Assembly (NCBI RefSeq): GCF_003123685.1
Contig: NZ_QCYJ01000102.1
Location: 1 to 64,000, forward strand
DNA from: Nocardia aurea
Lineage (GTDB): Bacteria > Actinomycetota > Actinomycetes > Mycobacteriales > Mycobacteriaceae
Reading direction: 5' to 3'
Length of the DNA: 64,000 nt
Part shown: positions 18,102-26,638 of the stretch, piece by piece
How the letters are laid out: each line of letters begins with the position of its first letter
Position numbering within the stretch: the first letter of the stretch is position 1
The notes under the pieces: model-generated
Databases searched by the model: none
Told to the model about the DNA's origin: nothing
The model's input: the letters and a program-made list of their open reading frames with translations, nothing else
Program-made: the position numbers and the translations under genes

Positions 18102-18728
18102 ATGACCGGAATCGGCATAATCCTCGGCAGCACGCGGCCCCACCGCAAGGGGCCGCAGGTCGCCCGGTGGGTCCTGGACATCGCGTCGCGGCGTGACGAC
18201 GCCGACTTCGAACTGATCGACCTGTGCGAGCACCCGCTGCCGCATCTGGCCGAGTCCGTGCCGCCGATGTTCGGCCCCTCCGTCCACTCGCACACCCGTG
18301 CCTGGGCCGAGCGGGTCGCCCCGTTCGACGGATTCGTGATCGTGACTCCCGAGTACAACCAGTCGGCCCCCTCGGTGCTGAAGAACGCCATCGACCACGT
18401 GTACGCGGAGTGGGCCGACAAGGCGGTCGGATTCGTCTCCTACGGCGTGCACGGAGGCGTCTGCGCGGCGTCGCAGCTACGGCAGCTCTGCGGCACCTTG
18501 GGCATGGCCGCCGTCGGTCCCCAGGCGGCGATTTCGCTGCACACCGATTTCGAGAACCACACCGATTTCACACCGGGCGACCGTCCCACCGCCGCCCTGG
18601 ACAAGATGCTGGATCAGGTCGTCGCGTGGAGTTCCGCACTCGCTCCGCTGCGCCGACCCGCCACCGACACCATCGATGCGGAAGGAACCGATCATGACGA
18701 CGCCGAACGAATTCCGGCCACGCGCTGA
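18102..18728 (+). CDS. NADPH-dependent FMN reductase family protein
   Basis: The 208-residue flavodoxin-like protein has GIGIILGSTRPHRKGPQVARW (FMN phosphate loop, residues 2-22) and the family motif TPEYNQSAPSVLKNAIDHVY, followed by KAVGFVSYGVHGG. These mark the NADPH-dependent FMN reductase/quinone reductase group, which transfers hydride through FMN to flavins, quinones or azo and chromate compounds. AGGAG lies 8 nt before the ATG. Its last 35 nt overlap the start of the SnoaL gene, so the two are co-transcribed. Position opposite an ECF41 sigma gene suggests sigma-dependent, stress-linked expression (inference). Confidence 0.9.
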   Translation: MTGIGIILGSTRPHRKGPQVARWVLDIASRRDDADFELIDLCEHPLPHLAESVPPMFGPSVHSHTRAWAERVAPFDGFVIVTPEYNQSAPSVLKNAIDHVYAEWADKAVGFVSYGVHGGVCAASQLRQLCGTLGMAAVGPQAAISLHTDFENHTDFTPGDRPTAALDKMLDQVVAWSSALAPLRRPATDTIDAEGTDHDDAERIPATR

Positions 18729-19161
18729 ACGTGACGCGGTGGACGAGGTCGAGATCCGCGAGCGGATAGCCGAGGCCGTCGAAGCACTGCGGGCCAAGGA
18801 TCTCGGGGCCCTCGAGCGGCTGTACACGACCGATGTCGTGTCCTTCGATGTCGAACCGCCGCTCCAGCATGTCGGGATAGCGGCCAAACTCCGGAACTGG
18901 GCGACGGTGTTCCAGGCCTTCGAGAGCGTCGACTACGAAGTGCGCGACCTGACATTCGCCGTCGGCGACGATGTGGCGTTCGGACATGCTTTCGCTCGCC
19001 TGAGCGGCACACTGAAGAACGGGGCGGCGACGAACGGCATGTGGGTCCGGGTCACGTACGGCTTCCGCAAGATCGACGGCCTCTGGTTGATCGCGCACGA
19101 CCAGGTGTCGGTGCCGTTCGACCTCGCGACCGGTCGAGGCGTGGTCGACCTCGAGCCCTGA
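18694..19161 (+). CDS. SnoaL-like (NTF2-fold) protein
   Basis: The 155-residue product is an NTF2-fold protein: VEIRERIAEAVEALRAKDLGALERLYTTDVVSFDVEPPLQHVG opens the cone and WVRVTYGFRKIDGLWLIAHDQVSVPFD closes it, the standard ketosteroid-isomerase/SnoaL ending. The start used (GGAAGGA upstream) gives a 35-nt overlap with the FMN-reductase gene, implying translational coupling. A strong hairpin terminator follows 35 nt after the stop. The neighbouring sigma factor has the same fold at its C-terminus, so the two could share a ligand type; that is speculation. Confidence 0.87.
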   Translation: MTTPNEFRPRAERDAVDEVEIRERIAEAVEALRAKDLGALERLYTTDVVSFDVEPPLQHVGIAAKLRNWATVFQAFESVDYEVRDLTFAVGDDVAFGHAFARLSGTLKNGAATNGMWVRVTYGFRKIDGLWLIAHDQVSVPFDLATGRGVVDLEP

Positions 19162-19196
19162 GCGCGTCTCGACCCCTCCGGTCGACCGACGGCATA

Positions 19197-19234
19197 CACG
19201 TTGCCGCCGCGCATGCCATCACGGCGGCAACGTG
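19197..19234 (+). terminator. Strong hairpin terminator of the FMN-reductase/SnoaL operon
   Basis: CACGTTGCCGCCG (19197-19209) pairs perfectly with CGGCGGCAACGTG (19222-19234) across a 12-nt loop. It lies 35 nt after the SnoaL stop. No U-run follows, as is common for actinobacterial terminators. Confidence 0.8.
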
Positions 19235-19359
19235 TCCGGGGAAGGGTGGCAGCTTCCCAGGTCGGCTGTGGCACATGCCACCTCCGAGATCGGTTGCCCG
19301 ACAGGTGAATACCGCGTCGCCCGCACCACCTGCGAATCGGCTTCGCGGCGGGTTCACCA

Positions 19360-19423
19360 CGAGCTGAGCGATCGCTCAGCTCGAGATGGGTGATGTATAG
19401 CACCTATCACGAGAACTTGGCAA
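19360..19423 (-). promoter_or_regulatory. Minus-strand promoter with 24-bp palindromic operator (copy 1)
   Basis: Read on the minus strand, TTGCCA (19418-19423) and TATACAT (19393-19399) form a good -35/-10 pair with an 18-bp spacer. Downstream is a perfect 24-bp palindrome with half-site CGAGCTGAGCGA (19360-19383), the form of a TetR operator. A closely similar unit occurs at 52416-52476. It fires away from the tetR gene, yet no recognisable gene follows on that strand. Confidence 0.6.
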
Positions 19424-19470
19424 GGGGTTCGCGGACCGAGCGACATCGGTGCTGCTCCGGGCGCCGCGGG

Positions 19471-19476
19471 TAGCCT
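19471..19476 (+). promoter_or_regulatory. -10 box of a leaderless TetR-gene transcript
   Basis: TAGCCT is followed by 6 nt and then the GTG start at 19483, with no ribosome-binding site. This is the usual actinobacterial leaderless arrangement, where transcription starts at or next to the start codon. Confidence 0.6.
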
Positions 19477-19482
19477 GAAGGC

Positions 19483-20139
19483 GTGAACCGGAACGAGGTT
19501 CTGAGTGAGCGGATAATCGCCGTGGTGCTCGAACTGCTGGAGTCCGAGGGACACGAAGCGGTCCAGCTCCGGGAAGTGGCGCGGCGCGCTCACGTCTCGC
19601 TGTCGACGGTCTACAAACACTTCCGCACCCGCGACGAGTTGATCATCACCGCGCTGGGACGCTGGATGGCGGACAACTGTTTCGCGGCGGTCGAGTTGCC
19701 GCGCGCAGACGTGACCCTGCACGACGGACTCGTACGCCTGCTGTCCTATGTCTTCGAGCCGTGGGAGCGCAACCCCAGGATGTTGCAGGCCTACGCCCAC
19801 GTGCGCCGCAGTCCCGGCGGTGCGGCATTGGACGCCCGCAGCGTCGACGCGTTGTTACCCGCGGCCTCGGCGCTGTTGGGGGGCGCGGATCCGCGCTACG
19901 CGACCGATATCGGCCTGATCCTTGCCAATATGTCCTTCGCGATGGTCGTGCGGTGCGCCGACGAGGATCTCGATGCCGCCGATATCCTGCCGATCCTCGA
20001 ACGTGCGGTCGACCGATTGACCGGTGACAACGCGACACCGGCGGCCGCCGCGCGCTCCGGCGAACGCCGGTCCCACTCGGTCCGCAACCCCTACGCCGCA
20101 CCGTTCCGCGGCAATCTCATGCCACGACCACCGCGATAG
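19483..20139 (+). CDS. TetR/AcrR-family transcriptional regulator
   Basis: The 218-residue protein has a TetR DNA-binding domain (residues 1-55) with helix-turn-helix VQLREVARRAHVSLSTVYKHFRTRDELI, then an all-helical ligand-binding domain. Residues 190-218 form a basic Arg/Pro-rich tail that is unusual for the family. The likely operator is the perfect palindrome at 19360-19383, about 100 bp upstream, but a near copy of that site occurs 33 kb away, so it may bind both. The transcript appears leaderless. Confidence 0.9.
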   Translation: MNRNEVLSERIIAVVLELLESEGHEAVQLREVARRAHVSLSTVYKHFRTRDELIITALGRWMADNCFAAVELPRADVTLHDGLVRLLSYVFEPWERNPRMLQAYAHVRRSPGGAALDARSVDALLPAASALLGGADPRYATDIGLILANMSFAMVVRCADEDLDAADILPILERAVDRLTGDNATPAAAARSGERRSHSVRNPYAAPFRGNLMPRPPR

Positions 20140-20183
20140 TGGACCCGACCACCGTCGCCGTGAGCCGCGTCGGTCGCGGTTAC

Positions 20184-21269
20184 TCAGTCGTCCGGCCCCG
20201 GTTCATCGGGGTGCGTGTAGCCGCGCGCCACCAGTGCCGCCCGCAACCACCACAGCGACGTGGGACGAGACGAGTCGAGTCCCACGAGCACACCGATCCG
20301 TTTGAGCCGGTGGTCGACGGTGTTCTGGTGGATGTGCAGTGCTCGTGCGGTGAGCCTGCGGTTGAGGTCGTTGCGCACGTGCACGCGCAGGGTGCGCAGC
20401 AGTTCGGGGTGCGCGCCGAGCGGGTCCAGGACGGCGGTCAGACGGTCTCGGCCGGGTCCCGGTCTGGTCAGCTGATATTCGAGCGCGAGATCATCGAATC
20501 GGTAGAGCCCGGGCTGCCCGTGGAGTCTGCGCGCGACGTCGAGCACTTCGTGCGCGATGTCGGCTGCCGCCGGAATCCGGTCGGCGGTCGTGCCGACGGC
20601 GGCCACGGTGAGCGACGTCCCGGCGAGGAGTTCGCGGACCTCGGGCTCGAACGCACCGGGGACCAGGAGCGTGCCGCCGAACCCGCTGAGCAACGCGGGC
20701 ACCAGCTGCCCGGAACGGCGCGACAGCGCATCCCGGAAATCCGCCGCCGAGCCCTCGTTCGCCGGGTCGGCCGATACCGCGAGCACGGTGTAGCCCTCGG
20801 CGATCGGCACACCGTATTCGCGGGCGACCTTGGCACCGCGCCTTCCCGCGAGCAGCGCGGCCGCGACGGCGTGCTGCTCGGCGCGGTCCGCGCACGGCGT
20901 GATCTCCCGGTAGGCGGCCGACACCGTCGCGGTCACGGCGTGCAGCGCGTCCATGAGACGACCGATCTCGCCGTGGCCCGGGGAGTACGGGGCCGAACCG
21001 TCCATGTGCAGGCGGAAGCCTTCGCGCACCATCCCGTGCACGGTCTCGATCGGCACTCCGACCACCGCCCACCGGACCGCGGCCCGGTGGATGCGCGACA
21101 TGCCGGTCGCTGGACGCGGCCCGTCGCGGGACACCAGGTCCAGGCATCCCGCGACGACGCCCCGTATCTCCTCGCGCAGGAGATTTCCCCGTCCGCCGTG
21201 CCGGGGAATCGTCGCGAGCAACTGCCCCACGATGTGCTCGGTCTGCGCGCACAGTCGGGTCGCGCTCAT
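20184..21269 (-). CDS. PucR/CdaR-type transcriptional regulator
   Basis: The 361-residue protein has an N-terminal helical sensory region (~15-165, RsbRD_N/GGDEF-like type) and the C-terminal PucR helix-turn-helix (~300-345): HVRNDLNRRLTARALHIHQNTVDHRLKRIGVLVGLD, which is the defining motif. Such regulators control purine, amino-acid or lipid catabolism in actinobacteria. It starts 10 nt after the stop of the secreted lipase gene on the same strand, so the two are probably one operon. Its gene is convergent with the tetR gene. Confidence 0.9.
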   Translation of the reverse strand: MSATRLCAQTEHIVGQLLATIPRHGGRGNLLREEIRGVVAGCLDLVSRDGPRPATGMSRIHRAAVRWAVVGVPIETVHGMVREGFRLHMDGSAPYSPGHGEIGRLMDALHAVTATVSAAYREITPCADRAEQHAVAAALLAGRRGAKVAREYGVPIAEGYTVLAVSADPANEGSAADFRDALSRRSGQLVPALLSGFGGTLLVPGAFEPEVRELLAGTSLTVAAVGTTADRIPAAADIAHEVLDVARRLHGQPGLYRFDDLALEYQLTRPGPGRDRLTAVLDPLGAHPELLRTLRVHVRNDLNRRLTARALHIHQNTVDHRLKRIGVLVGLDSSRPTSLWWLRAALVARGYTHPDEPGPDD

Positions 21270-21279
21270 TCCCGCGGAC

Positions 21280-22404
21280 TCACAGTCCGCCGCCCCCGCC
21301 GATCAGCCACGGGTTGAACGTGCAGACCAGTGGTTTCGCGCCCGCAGGGTCCAGCGCGGCGAGGGTGATACTCGCGACGCGCGGCGAGTACATGAGCGTG
21401 AGGTGATCGGACAGATCCTGGTCGCAGCCGTCCTGCAACGTGATGTTGTGGACGGTCGCTCCGGCTCCGGCGCGCAGGAACGTCCAGTCGTAGGGATTGG
21501 TGACCTCGTCGTAGCGGGACCCGACCGCGGTGTATTCCACGCCCGGCACCGTGTCGCCGTCGGCGTTGAGCGCGGCGTAGAAGGGCGAGCCGACAGCCTG
21601 CTGGATATTCGACAGCCCGACGATCGGTTCGTAGAACCCGAGGATGTTCACCCCGAGATTGTTGATGGCCCGGCCGAGCGAGGCGATCCCCATCAGGGAT
21701 GTGCCGTGGTGGGTGGCGCCGAAGGTCACCAGCGCGGCGACCTTGTCCGCGCCACCGTCGAATTTCAGGTAGCGGTTGGCGACCGTGCCGCCCTGCGAGT
21801 GCCCCACGATGTCGACCTTGTCCGCGCCGGTGGCCGCGCGCACCCGATCCACGAATTGCGCGACCTGGCGCGCGGATTCCTCCATCGGGCCGACCCCGTA
21901 ACGTCCGGGCAGCACCGCGCCGAGCCCGCCGCCCTCCAACAGCCCGGACCGGCCGAAATTCAGCGCGAACACGCAGTATCCGGCGCCTGTCAGCCGCGGC
22001 GACAGGTAGGAGAAGGTGTCATAGGCATTGAGCCAGGTGCCGTGCAGCAGCACGACAGGACGCGGATGCTCGGCGGTGGGGCGGCAGTCCCACTTGTTCG
22101 CGCCCGGCGGAGCGACATCGGGGTGCAGGAGTCCGTAGGCGAAGGCCGCCAGCGGAGCGGTCATCTCGGGACCTTCACCGACCGCCGCCGCCGCGCTGCT
22201 CCGGCCCCAGGGAGACCCGCTACCGGTGTCGACGATCGGCTCGGGCCTGCGACCGTCCGCCGCCGGTTCGAGTCCGGCGGACACCATGTCGGCGAAGGTA
22301 TCGAGTTCGGCCTCCGAAACCGGTGCCGCGCCCGCCGATCCGCCGAGCCCCTGCGCGAGAGCTACCCCCGCGACGACTGTGGCGCACGCGACGATGCGGC
22401 GCAT
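21280..22404 (-). CDS. Secreted triacylglycerol lipase-like alpha/beta hydrolase
   Basis: The 374-residue product has a signal peptide (residues 1-28) and the class I.7-like lipase layout: PVVLLHGTWLNAYDTFSYL (oxyanion hole, ~116-134), IVGHSQGGTVANRYL with catalytic Ser203, FGATHHGT, the acid region and DHLTLMYSP with the likely His. It is probably exported and cleaves acylglycerols or other esters. The start used has GAGG 7 nt upstream; ATGs 21 and 36 nt earlier lengthen the N-terminus and have weaker sites. It leads an operon with the PucR gene 10 nt downstream. Confidence 0.88.
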   Translation of the reverse strand: MRRIVACATVVAGVALAQGLGGSAGAAPVSEAELDTFADMVSAGLEPAADGRRPEPIVDTGSGSPWGRSSAAAAVGEGPEMTAPLAAFAYGLLHPDVAPPGANKWDCRPTAEHPRPVVLLHGTWLNAYDTFSYLSPRLTGAGYCVFALNFGRSGLLEGGGLGAVLPGRYGVGPMEESARQVAQFVDRVRAATGADKVDIVGHSQGGTVANRYLKFDGGADKVAALVTFGATHHGTSLMGIASLGRAINNLGVNILGFYEPIVGLSNIQQAVGSPFYAALNADGDTVPGVEYTAVGSRYDEVTNPYDWTFLRAGAGATVHNITLQDGCDQDLSDHLTLMYSPRVASITLAALDPAGAKPLVCTFNPWLIGGGGGL

Positions 22405-22729
22405 GCGTTGCCTCTTTGCAAACATCTTCGGTATTCCCATCGGTTCGTCACCGCGGCCACACGGAATACGTATGGCACAGAACACAACACAGATCGGAAT
22501 GTGATACGCGACGCTGCGCCGTGGCGGTATCCAAAGTCTGGTCCCGACAGCGCGTGCCGTCACTGCACGGGCGGACGAAGTACCCGGCCCGACCTTGTGG
22601 CCGAGGACAAGGCATCCGATGCCGATGTTCAGCCGAGCCGCTCGGCCGATCCGACGGCGGATGCCGGTGTGAGTTTCGGACGGCGACGGCCGGGTAGATC
22701 TCGATTTTCTACTCCGAGCGACAGGTGAC
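22405..22729. other. Intergenic region between divergent lipase and antiporter genes
   Basis: About 325 bp that should hold two divergent promoters. No coding sequence is supportable, and I see no clear operator. Confidence 0.4.
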
Positions 22730-24037
22730 ATGCGCGGTGGCGCAGCAACAACGATGACCGACCTCGATATCGAACGCGTGTACCTGGCAGCCGGAATCGC
22801 CCTGCTCGCGGCAGCGATGCTTCCCCGTCTCTTCAAGGATCGAGCGATCACCGCTCCGATGCTCATGCTGGGAGTGGGGGCCCTCGGCGGACTCGTGATC
22901 GGGCCGACAGGCTTGCGCGCGGTATCGCCGCTGTCCCATCCCGCCGTGATCGGACACCTCGCCGAGCTGTGCGTGATCGTGGCCCTCATGGGTGTCGGGC
23001 TCGCCATCGACCGCCCCTTGAACTGGCGCACCTGGGGTTCGACGTGGCGTCTGCTGCTGATCGCGATGCCCCTGTCCATCGCGGCCGTCGCGGTCTTCGG
23101 GTGGTGGGCCGCGGCGCTGACACCCGCCGCCGCCGCACTCCTCGCCGCCGTGCTTGCGCCGACGGACCCGGTGCTGGCCTCGGATGTCCAGGTCGAGGGA
23201 CCCACGCCCGGCGGTCCGGGCTCGGCCGAGGAGGACGACGAGGTCCGTTTCGCGCTCACCTCCGAGGCGGGACTCAACGATGCCCTGGCCTTCCCGTTCG
23301 TCTATCTGGCGATCTTCCTGGCGACCGAGGGATCGGCGCGGACCTGGCTCGCCGGCTGGCTCGCCGGGGAACTCGTCGCCAAGATCGCCATCGGCGCCTT
23401 CGTCGGGAGCATCGTCGGCGACCTGCTCGGGCGTGGCATGTTCCGGTTCCCCGTCAAAGACGCGCGACTGGCCGACCGTGGCGAACCGATCGTCGCCTTG
23501 GCGGCGGTGTTCGCGGTCTACGGACTCACCGAACTCGTCGGGGGTTACGGATTCCTCGCCGTGTTCGCCTGCGCTCTCGCGATTCGACGAATCGAGCGTG
23601 ACAGCGGATACCACGAGCAGATGCACGGTCTGGTCGAACAATTGGAGCACGTCCTCACGCTCGTCGTGCTGCTGTTGCTCGGCGCGGCACTCACGACGGG
23701 CCTGCTGGCGGCGTTGACCTGGCAGGGAGCCGCACTCGGCGTACTGCTGGTCTTCGTGTTCCGGCCTGTCGCCGCGTGGCTGTCACTTCAGCGATGCCGC
23801 GAGATGGATCGCAACGAACGTGCCGTGACGGCCTTCTTCGGTGTGCGCGGTATCGGTTCGCTCTACTACGCGTCCTACGGCCTGACCCGGACAGACCTGG
23901 GATCCCAGGCCGAAACGATCTGGGCGATAGCGGCTTTCACGATCGTGCTGTCCGTGATCGTCCACGGCGCGAGTGCGGGCGCGGTGATGAGGTATCTCGA
24001 AGACGCCCGCGAGGGTAAGCAGCCGACACCGCCGTGA
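22730..24037 (+). CDS. Cation:proton antiporter (CPA1/NhaP type)
   Basis: The 435-residue membrane protein has about 12 hydrophobic segments and the CPA1 ion-site motif LAPTDPVLASDVQVEG (~147-162), followed by the second family motif ALTSEAGLNDALAFPFVYLAIF (~180-201), where Glu and Asn-Asp line the transport path. A late VRGIGSLYYASYGL is also typical of NhaP-like exchangers. It should exchange Na+ or K+ for H+ across the cytoplasmic membrane. It starts at the first ATG (ACAGGTGA upstream); a second ATG 24 nt later is possible. The next gene is convergent with only 9 bp between stops. Confidence 0.92.
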   Translation: MRGGAATTMTDLDIERVYLAAGIALLAAAMLPRLFKDRAITAPMLMLGVGALGGLVIGPTGLRAVSPLSHPAVIGHLAELCVIVALMGVGLAIDRPLNWRTWGSTWRLLLIAMPLSIAAVAVFGWWAAALTPAAAALLAAVLAPTDPVLASDVQVEGPTPGGPGSAEEDDEVRFALTSEAGLNDALAFPFVYLAIFLATEGSARTWLAGWLAGELVAKIAIGAFVGSIVGDLLGRGMFRFPVKDARLADRGEPIVALAAVFAVYGLTELVGGYGFLAVFACALAIRRIERDSGYHEQMHGLVEQLEHVLTLVVLLLLGAALTTGLLAALTWQGAALGVLLVFVFRPVAAWLSLQRCREMDRNERAVTAFFGVRGIGSLYYASYGLTRTDLGSQAETIWAIAAFTIVLSVIVHGASAGAVMRYLEDAREGKQPTPP

Positions 24038-24046
24038 ACGCGGTGC

Positions 24047-25282
24047 CTAGCCGATGTCGACGACTCGCGCCCAGTCCGGTGGGCTGTCCGGGATGTAGTC
24101 GGGATCGTTCTCGCTCCCGGTGAAGGCTCGGCGGAACAGGCCGACGACGGTGCGGCAACTCGGCTTGGTCTCGGGCCAGGGTGTCTGGCCGTCGGTGAGG
24201 ACCACGACGACATCCGGGCGGTTCGCGGCGCGAAGGGCTTCGGCGAAACCCGTGCGCAGGTCGGTGCCGCCGCCGCCGATCAGCGGTATGCCCTCGGCCG
24301 CGCACAGCGGGTGCGCGATTCGGGCGGCCGCGTCGCACGACAGCACCGTGACCTGACCGCGGCCGAGGCCCACGACGCGACAGATGGCGGTCACCTCGAG
24401 CAGGGCGCTGCCCAGTTCGACGTCGCTGACCGAACCGGAAGTATCGATGATCACGCTGACACGAGGTGGGGTGCGCCGCAGGCTCGGCAGGACGGCGCCG
24501 GGCACACCGGCCGAACGACGCGAGGGTCTGCGATAGGTGTAGTCCTCGCCGACTCCGGGGGCCGAGAAGGCACCGCGCAGTGCCGCGCCGAGCAGATCGC
24601 GCCACGGCTGCGGTGGATGGAACGCTTCCCGCGCCCAGCGCTGCCAACCGTCGGGCACGCTACCCGGGCGGCCGATGATGCCCTGCGCCACCCGGAAGCG
24701 CACGCCGTCGCGTTCCTGTTCGCTGAGTCCGTCGGCGCCGAGCGGCCCGAGTTCCCACTCGCGGTCCAGACCGTCCGCGCCGCTGCCGCAGTCGAGCCAC
24801 GCCATGCCGGGTGTGTAGGTGCCGAACCGGAATTCCGTCAGGTACTCCTCCATGAGTTTGCCCGCGGGCAAGTCGATATCGGAGGGCAGGATCGCACCCC
24901 GCGGCCGGACCAGACCGTCACCGAAGATGTCGTCGTTGATCTCGAAGTCCGCGGCGATGTTCATGCGCAGTCGCTCCCCCGGGCCGCTGAGTTCGTGCTC
25001 GCGGGCGAAACGATCGCCGCGGCCGTGATGGTCGCGCAGCAGGTGCGACACCTCGTGCACCAGGACACCGGCCAATTCCTCGACGGGCAGGCGGTCCACG
25101 AAGGCGGGTGAGACGTAACAGCGCCAGTGCCGGTCCACGCTCATGGTCGGGACTCGATGAGATTCGACGACGCGCAGAGCGAACAGTGCGGTCGCCAGGT
25201 AGGGCCGGACTCGGACGGCATAGAGCCGAGCGGCGAAGAGCTTCTCCAGATCCAGTGCCCGATCAACGGTCCGAGCGGTCAT
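24047..25282 (-). CDS. Metallopeptidase-like/VWA protein (DUF2201 type), partner of MoxR ATPase
   Basis: The 411-residue protein has two parts. Residues ~15-260 contain a zinc-metallopeptidase motif HEVSH (76-80) inside a DUF2201 N-terminal-like domain with the downstream AADFEINDDIF element. Residues ~275-400 form a von Willebrand A-like domain with MIDAS motif DTSGS (Asp280) and GGGGTDLRTGF plus VVVLTDGQTPWP. It is cytoplasmic. Its ATG overlaps the stop of the MoxR gene (ATGA), so translation is coupled. MoxR/VWA pairs act as chaperones for protein or metal-complex assembly; here the target is unknown. Confidence 0.92.
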   Translation of the reverse strand: MTARTVDRALDLEKLFAARLYAVRVRPYLATALFALRVVESHRVPTMSVDRHWRCYVSPAFVDRLPVEELAGVLVHEVSHLLRDHHGRGDRFAREHELSGPGERLRMNIAADFEINDDIFGDGLVRPRGAILPSDIDLPAGKLMEEYLTEFRFGTYTPGMAWLDCGSGADGLDREWELGPLGADGLSEQERDGVRFRVAQGIIGRPGSVPDGWQRWAREAFHPPQPWRDLLGAALRGAFSAPGVGEDYTYRRPSRRSAGVPGAVLPSLRRTPPRVSVIIDTSGSVSDVELGSALLEVTAICRVVGLGRGQVTVLSCDAAARIAHPLCAAEGIPLIGGGGTDLRTGFAEALRAANRPDVVVVLTDGQTPWPETKPSCRTVVGLFRRAFTGSENDPDYIPDSPPDWARVVDIG

Positions 25283-26523
25283 CGGCCCGCCCGCACGAGA
25301 TCGGCGGCGCGCTCGGCGCGCTGCGACACCGACACCACCCCGGCGAGTTTCTCGATCGACGCGGGCACCTGCCACTCGCCTCGGCGCAACGTGGCGAGCG
25401 TGGTCGCGGGAACGACCACCAGGTCCGGGGCCCCGGTATCGCACGCCCTGACCAGCAGTGCCCACGCCGCGTCCCAGCGGGATCGCTCCGGGCGCTTGCG
25501 TACCGCGGCGACCACACCGTCGAGCACGGCCTGGCGCAGATCTCCGCGCTCGGGCAGCTGCGCGTTCGCCGGATCGGCCAACAGCGTCTCGGGGTCGGGG
25601 AGGTCCATCCGGTCCAGGCTGGTCAGCAGTTCGAAACCCGGGCCGTCACCGACCGCGCCGCGAACCAACACCGACAGCACATCCTTCGAGGATCCCGCCG
25701 CGGTGGCGAACGCGATGAGCCGCAGTGTCATCTCCCAGCTTCGCGGCGATGCCCACGCACCGCCGCGGCGCGCTTCGCTGCTCGGCATCTGATGCACGAG
25801 TTTCGGGCGCGCCGCGAGCAGTACGCAGACCGCGCGACGCGCGAACGCCACTGCCTCCGTGAGCTTTTCCGGGTCGAGTCGCGGCATCGTCGCGCGCGGC
25901 CAGATACCGCCGAGACCACGAACGACCACGTCGTGATCGTGTACCCATTGCAGGTGCACGAACCGATTGGCCAACGGAGCGCTCAACTCCCAGCCGTCGG
26001 CCGCCGACGAACGCGGATTGGCCGCCGCCACGATGCGGACCCCCGGCGGCAGTGTCAGCGAACCGATCCGCCGCTCCAGCACCAGCCGCAGCAGCGCGGC
26101 CTGCACGGCGGGCGGCGCGGTGGACAGCTCGTCGAGGAACAGCAGCCCCCGGCCGGTCCGGACCAATCGCACCGCCCAGTCCGGTGGCGCCATCGGAACG
26201 CCGTGCTCCGACGGATTGTCACCGACGATCGGCAGCCCGGAGAAGTCCGATGGCTCGTGCACGCTCGCGATCACCGTGGTCAGCGGAAGATCCAGGGTTT
26301 CGGCGAGCTGCGTCAGTGCCGCGGTCTTGCCGATTCCCGGTTCACCCCACAGCAGCACCGGCAGGTCGGCGGCCACCGCCAGGGTGAGGGCCTCGAGTTG
26401 GATATCTGTCCGCGGCTCGGTGGCGGACTCGCCGAGCAGTGTCAGCAGATCGGCAGCGATATCGAGTTGGGAATCGTGACCGGTCGAGGGGTGGGCAGCG
26501 GAGCCCGTGACAGCGGTAGTCAT
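25279..26523 (-). CDS. MoxR-type AAA+ ATPase
   Basis: The 414-residue ATPase has Walker A GEPGIGKT (60-67), Walker B LLFLDEL (127-133), sensor 1 VAAANP (~160) and the MoxR/AAA_5-like segment ELSAPLANRFVHLQW. It shares AAGGTGA as ribosome-binding site with the upstream gene of the operon and overlaps the downstream VWA gene by 4 nt. MoxR ATPases use ATP to remodel or activate partner proteins, usually together with a VWA protein, which matches this layout. A 114-residue in-frame extension upstream lacks a domain match and is left out. Confidence 0.93.
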   Translation of the reverse strand: MTTAVTGSAAHPSTGHDSQLDIAADLLTLLGESATEPRTDIQLEALTLAVAADLPVLLWGEPGIGKTAALTQLAETLDLPLTTVIASVHEPSDFSGLPIVGDNPSEHGVPMAPPDWAVRLVRTGRGLLFLDELSTAPPAVQAALLRLVLERRIGSLTLPPGVRIVAAANPRSSAADGWELSAPLANRFVHLQWVHDHDVVVRGLGGIWPRATMPRLDPEKLTEAVAFARRAVCVLLAARPKLVHQMPSSEARRGGAWASPRSWEMTLRLIAFATAAGSSKDVLSVLVRGAVGDGPGFELLTSLDRMDLPDPETLLADPANAQLPERGDLRQAVLDGVVAAVRKRPERSRWDAAWALLVRACDTGAPDLVVVPATTLATLRRGEWQVPASIEKLAGVVSVSQRAERAADLVRAGR

Positions 26524-26638
26524 AGGAATCACCTTGTGTCGTAGCAGGATCGATGGGTTCGACGGTCGCGCCGTCGTGGTGTGTCGAGCGGGCGTGGCGC
26601 GGTGATCCGCGCCCGCCGGGGTGTGCGCTGCGGCGAGG

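Noticed and set aside
19052..19360. 102-codon minus-strand frame downstream of promoter copy 1
   Set aside because: It runs antisense through the end of the SnoaL gene and its terminator; composition is not protein-like.
20139..21317. 392-codon plus-strand frame opposite the PucR gene
   Set aside because: No domain and Arg/His-rich composition; the minus-strand PucR gene with its HTH explains the region.
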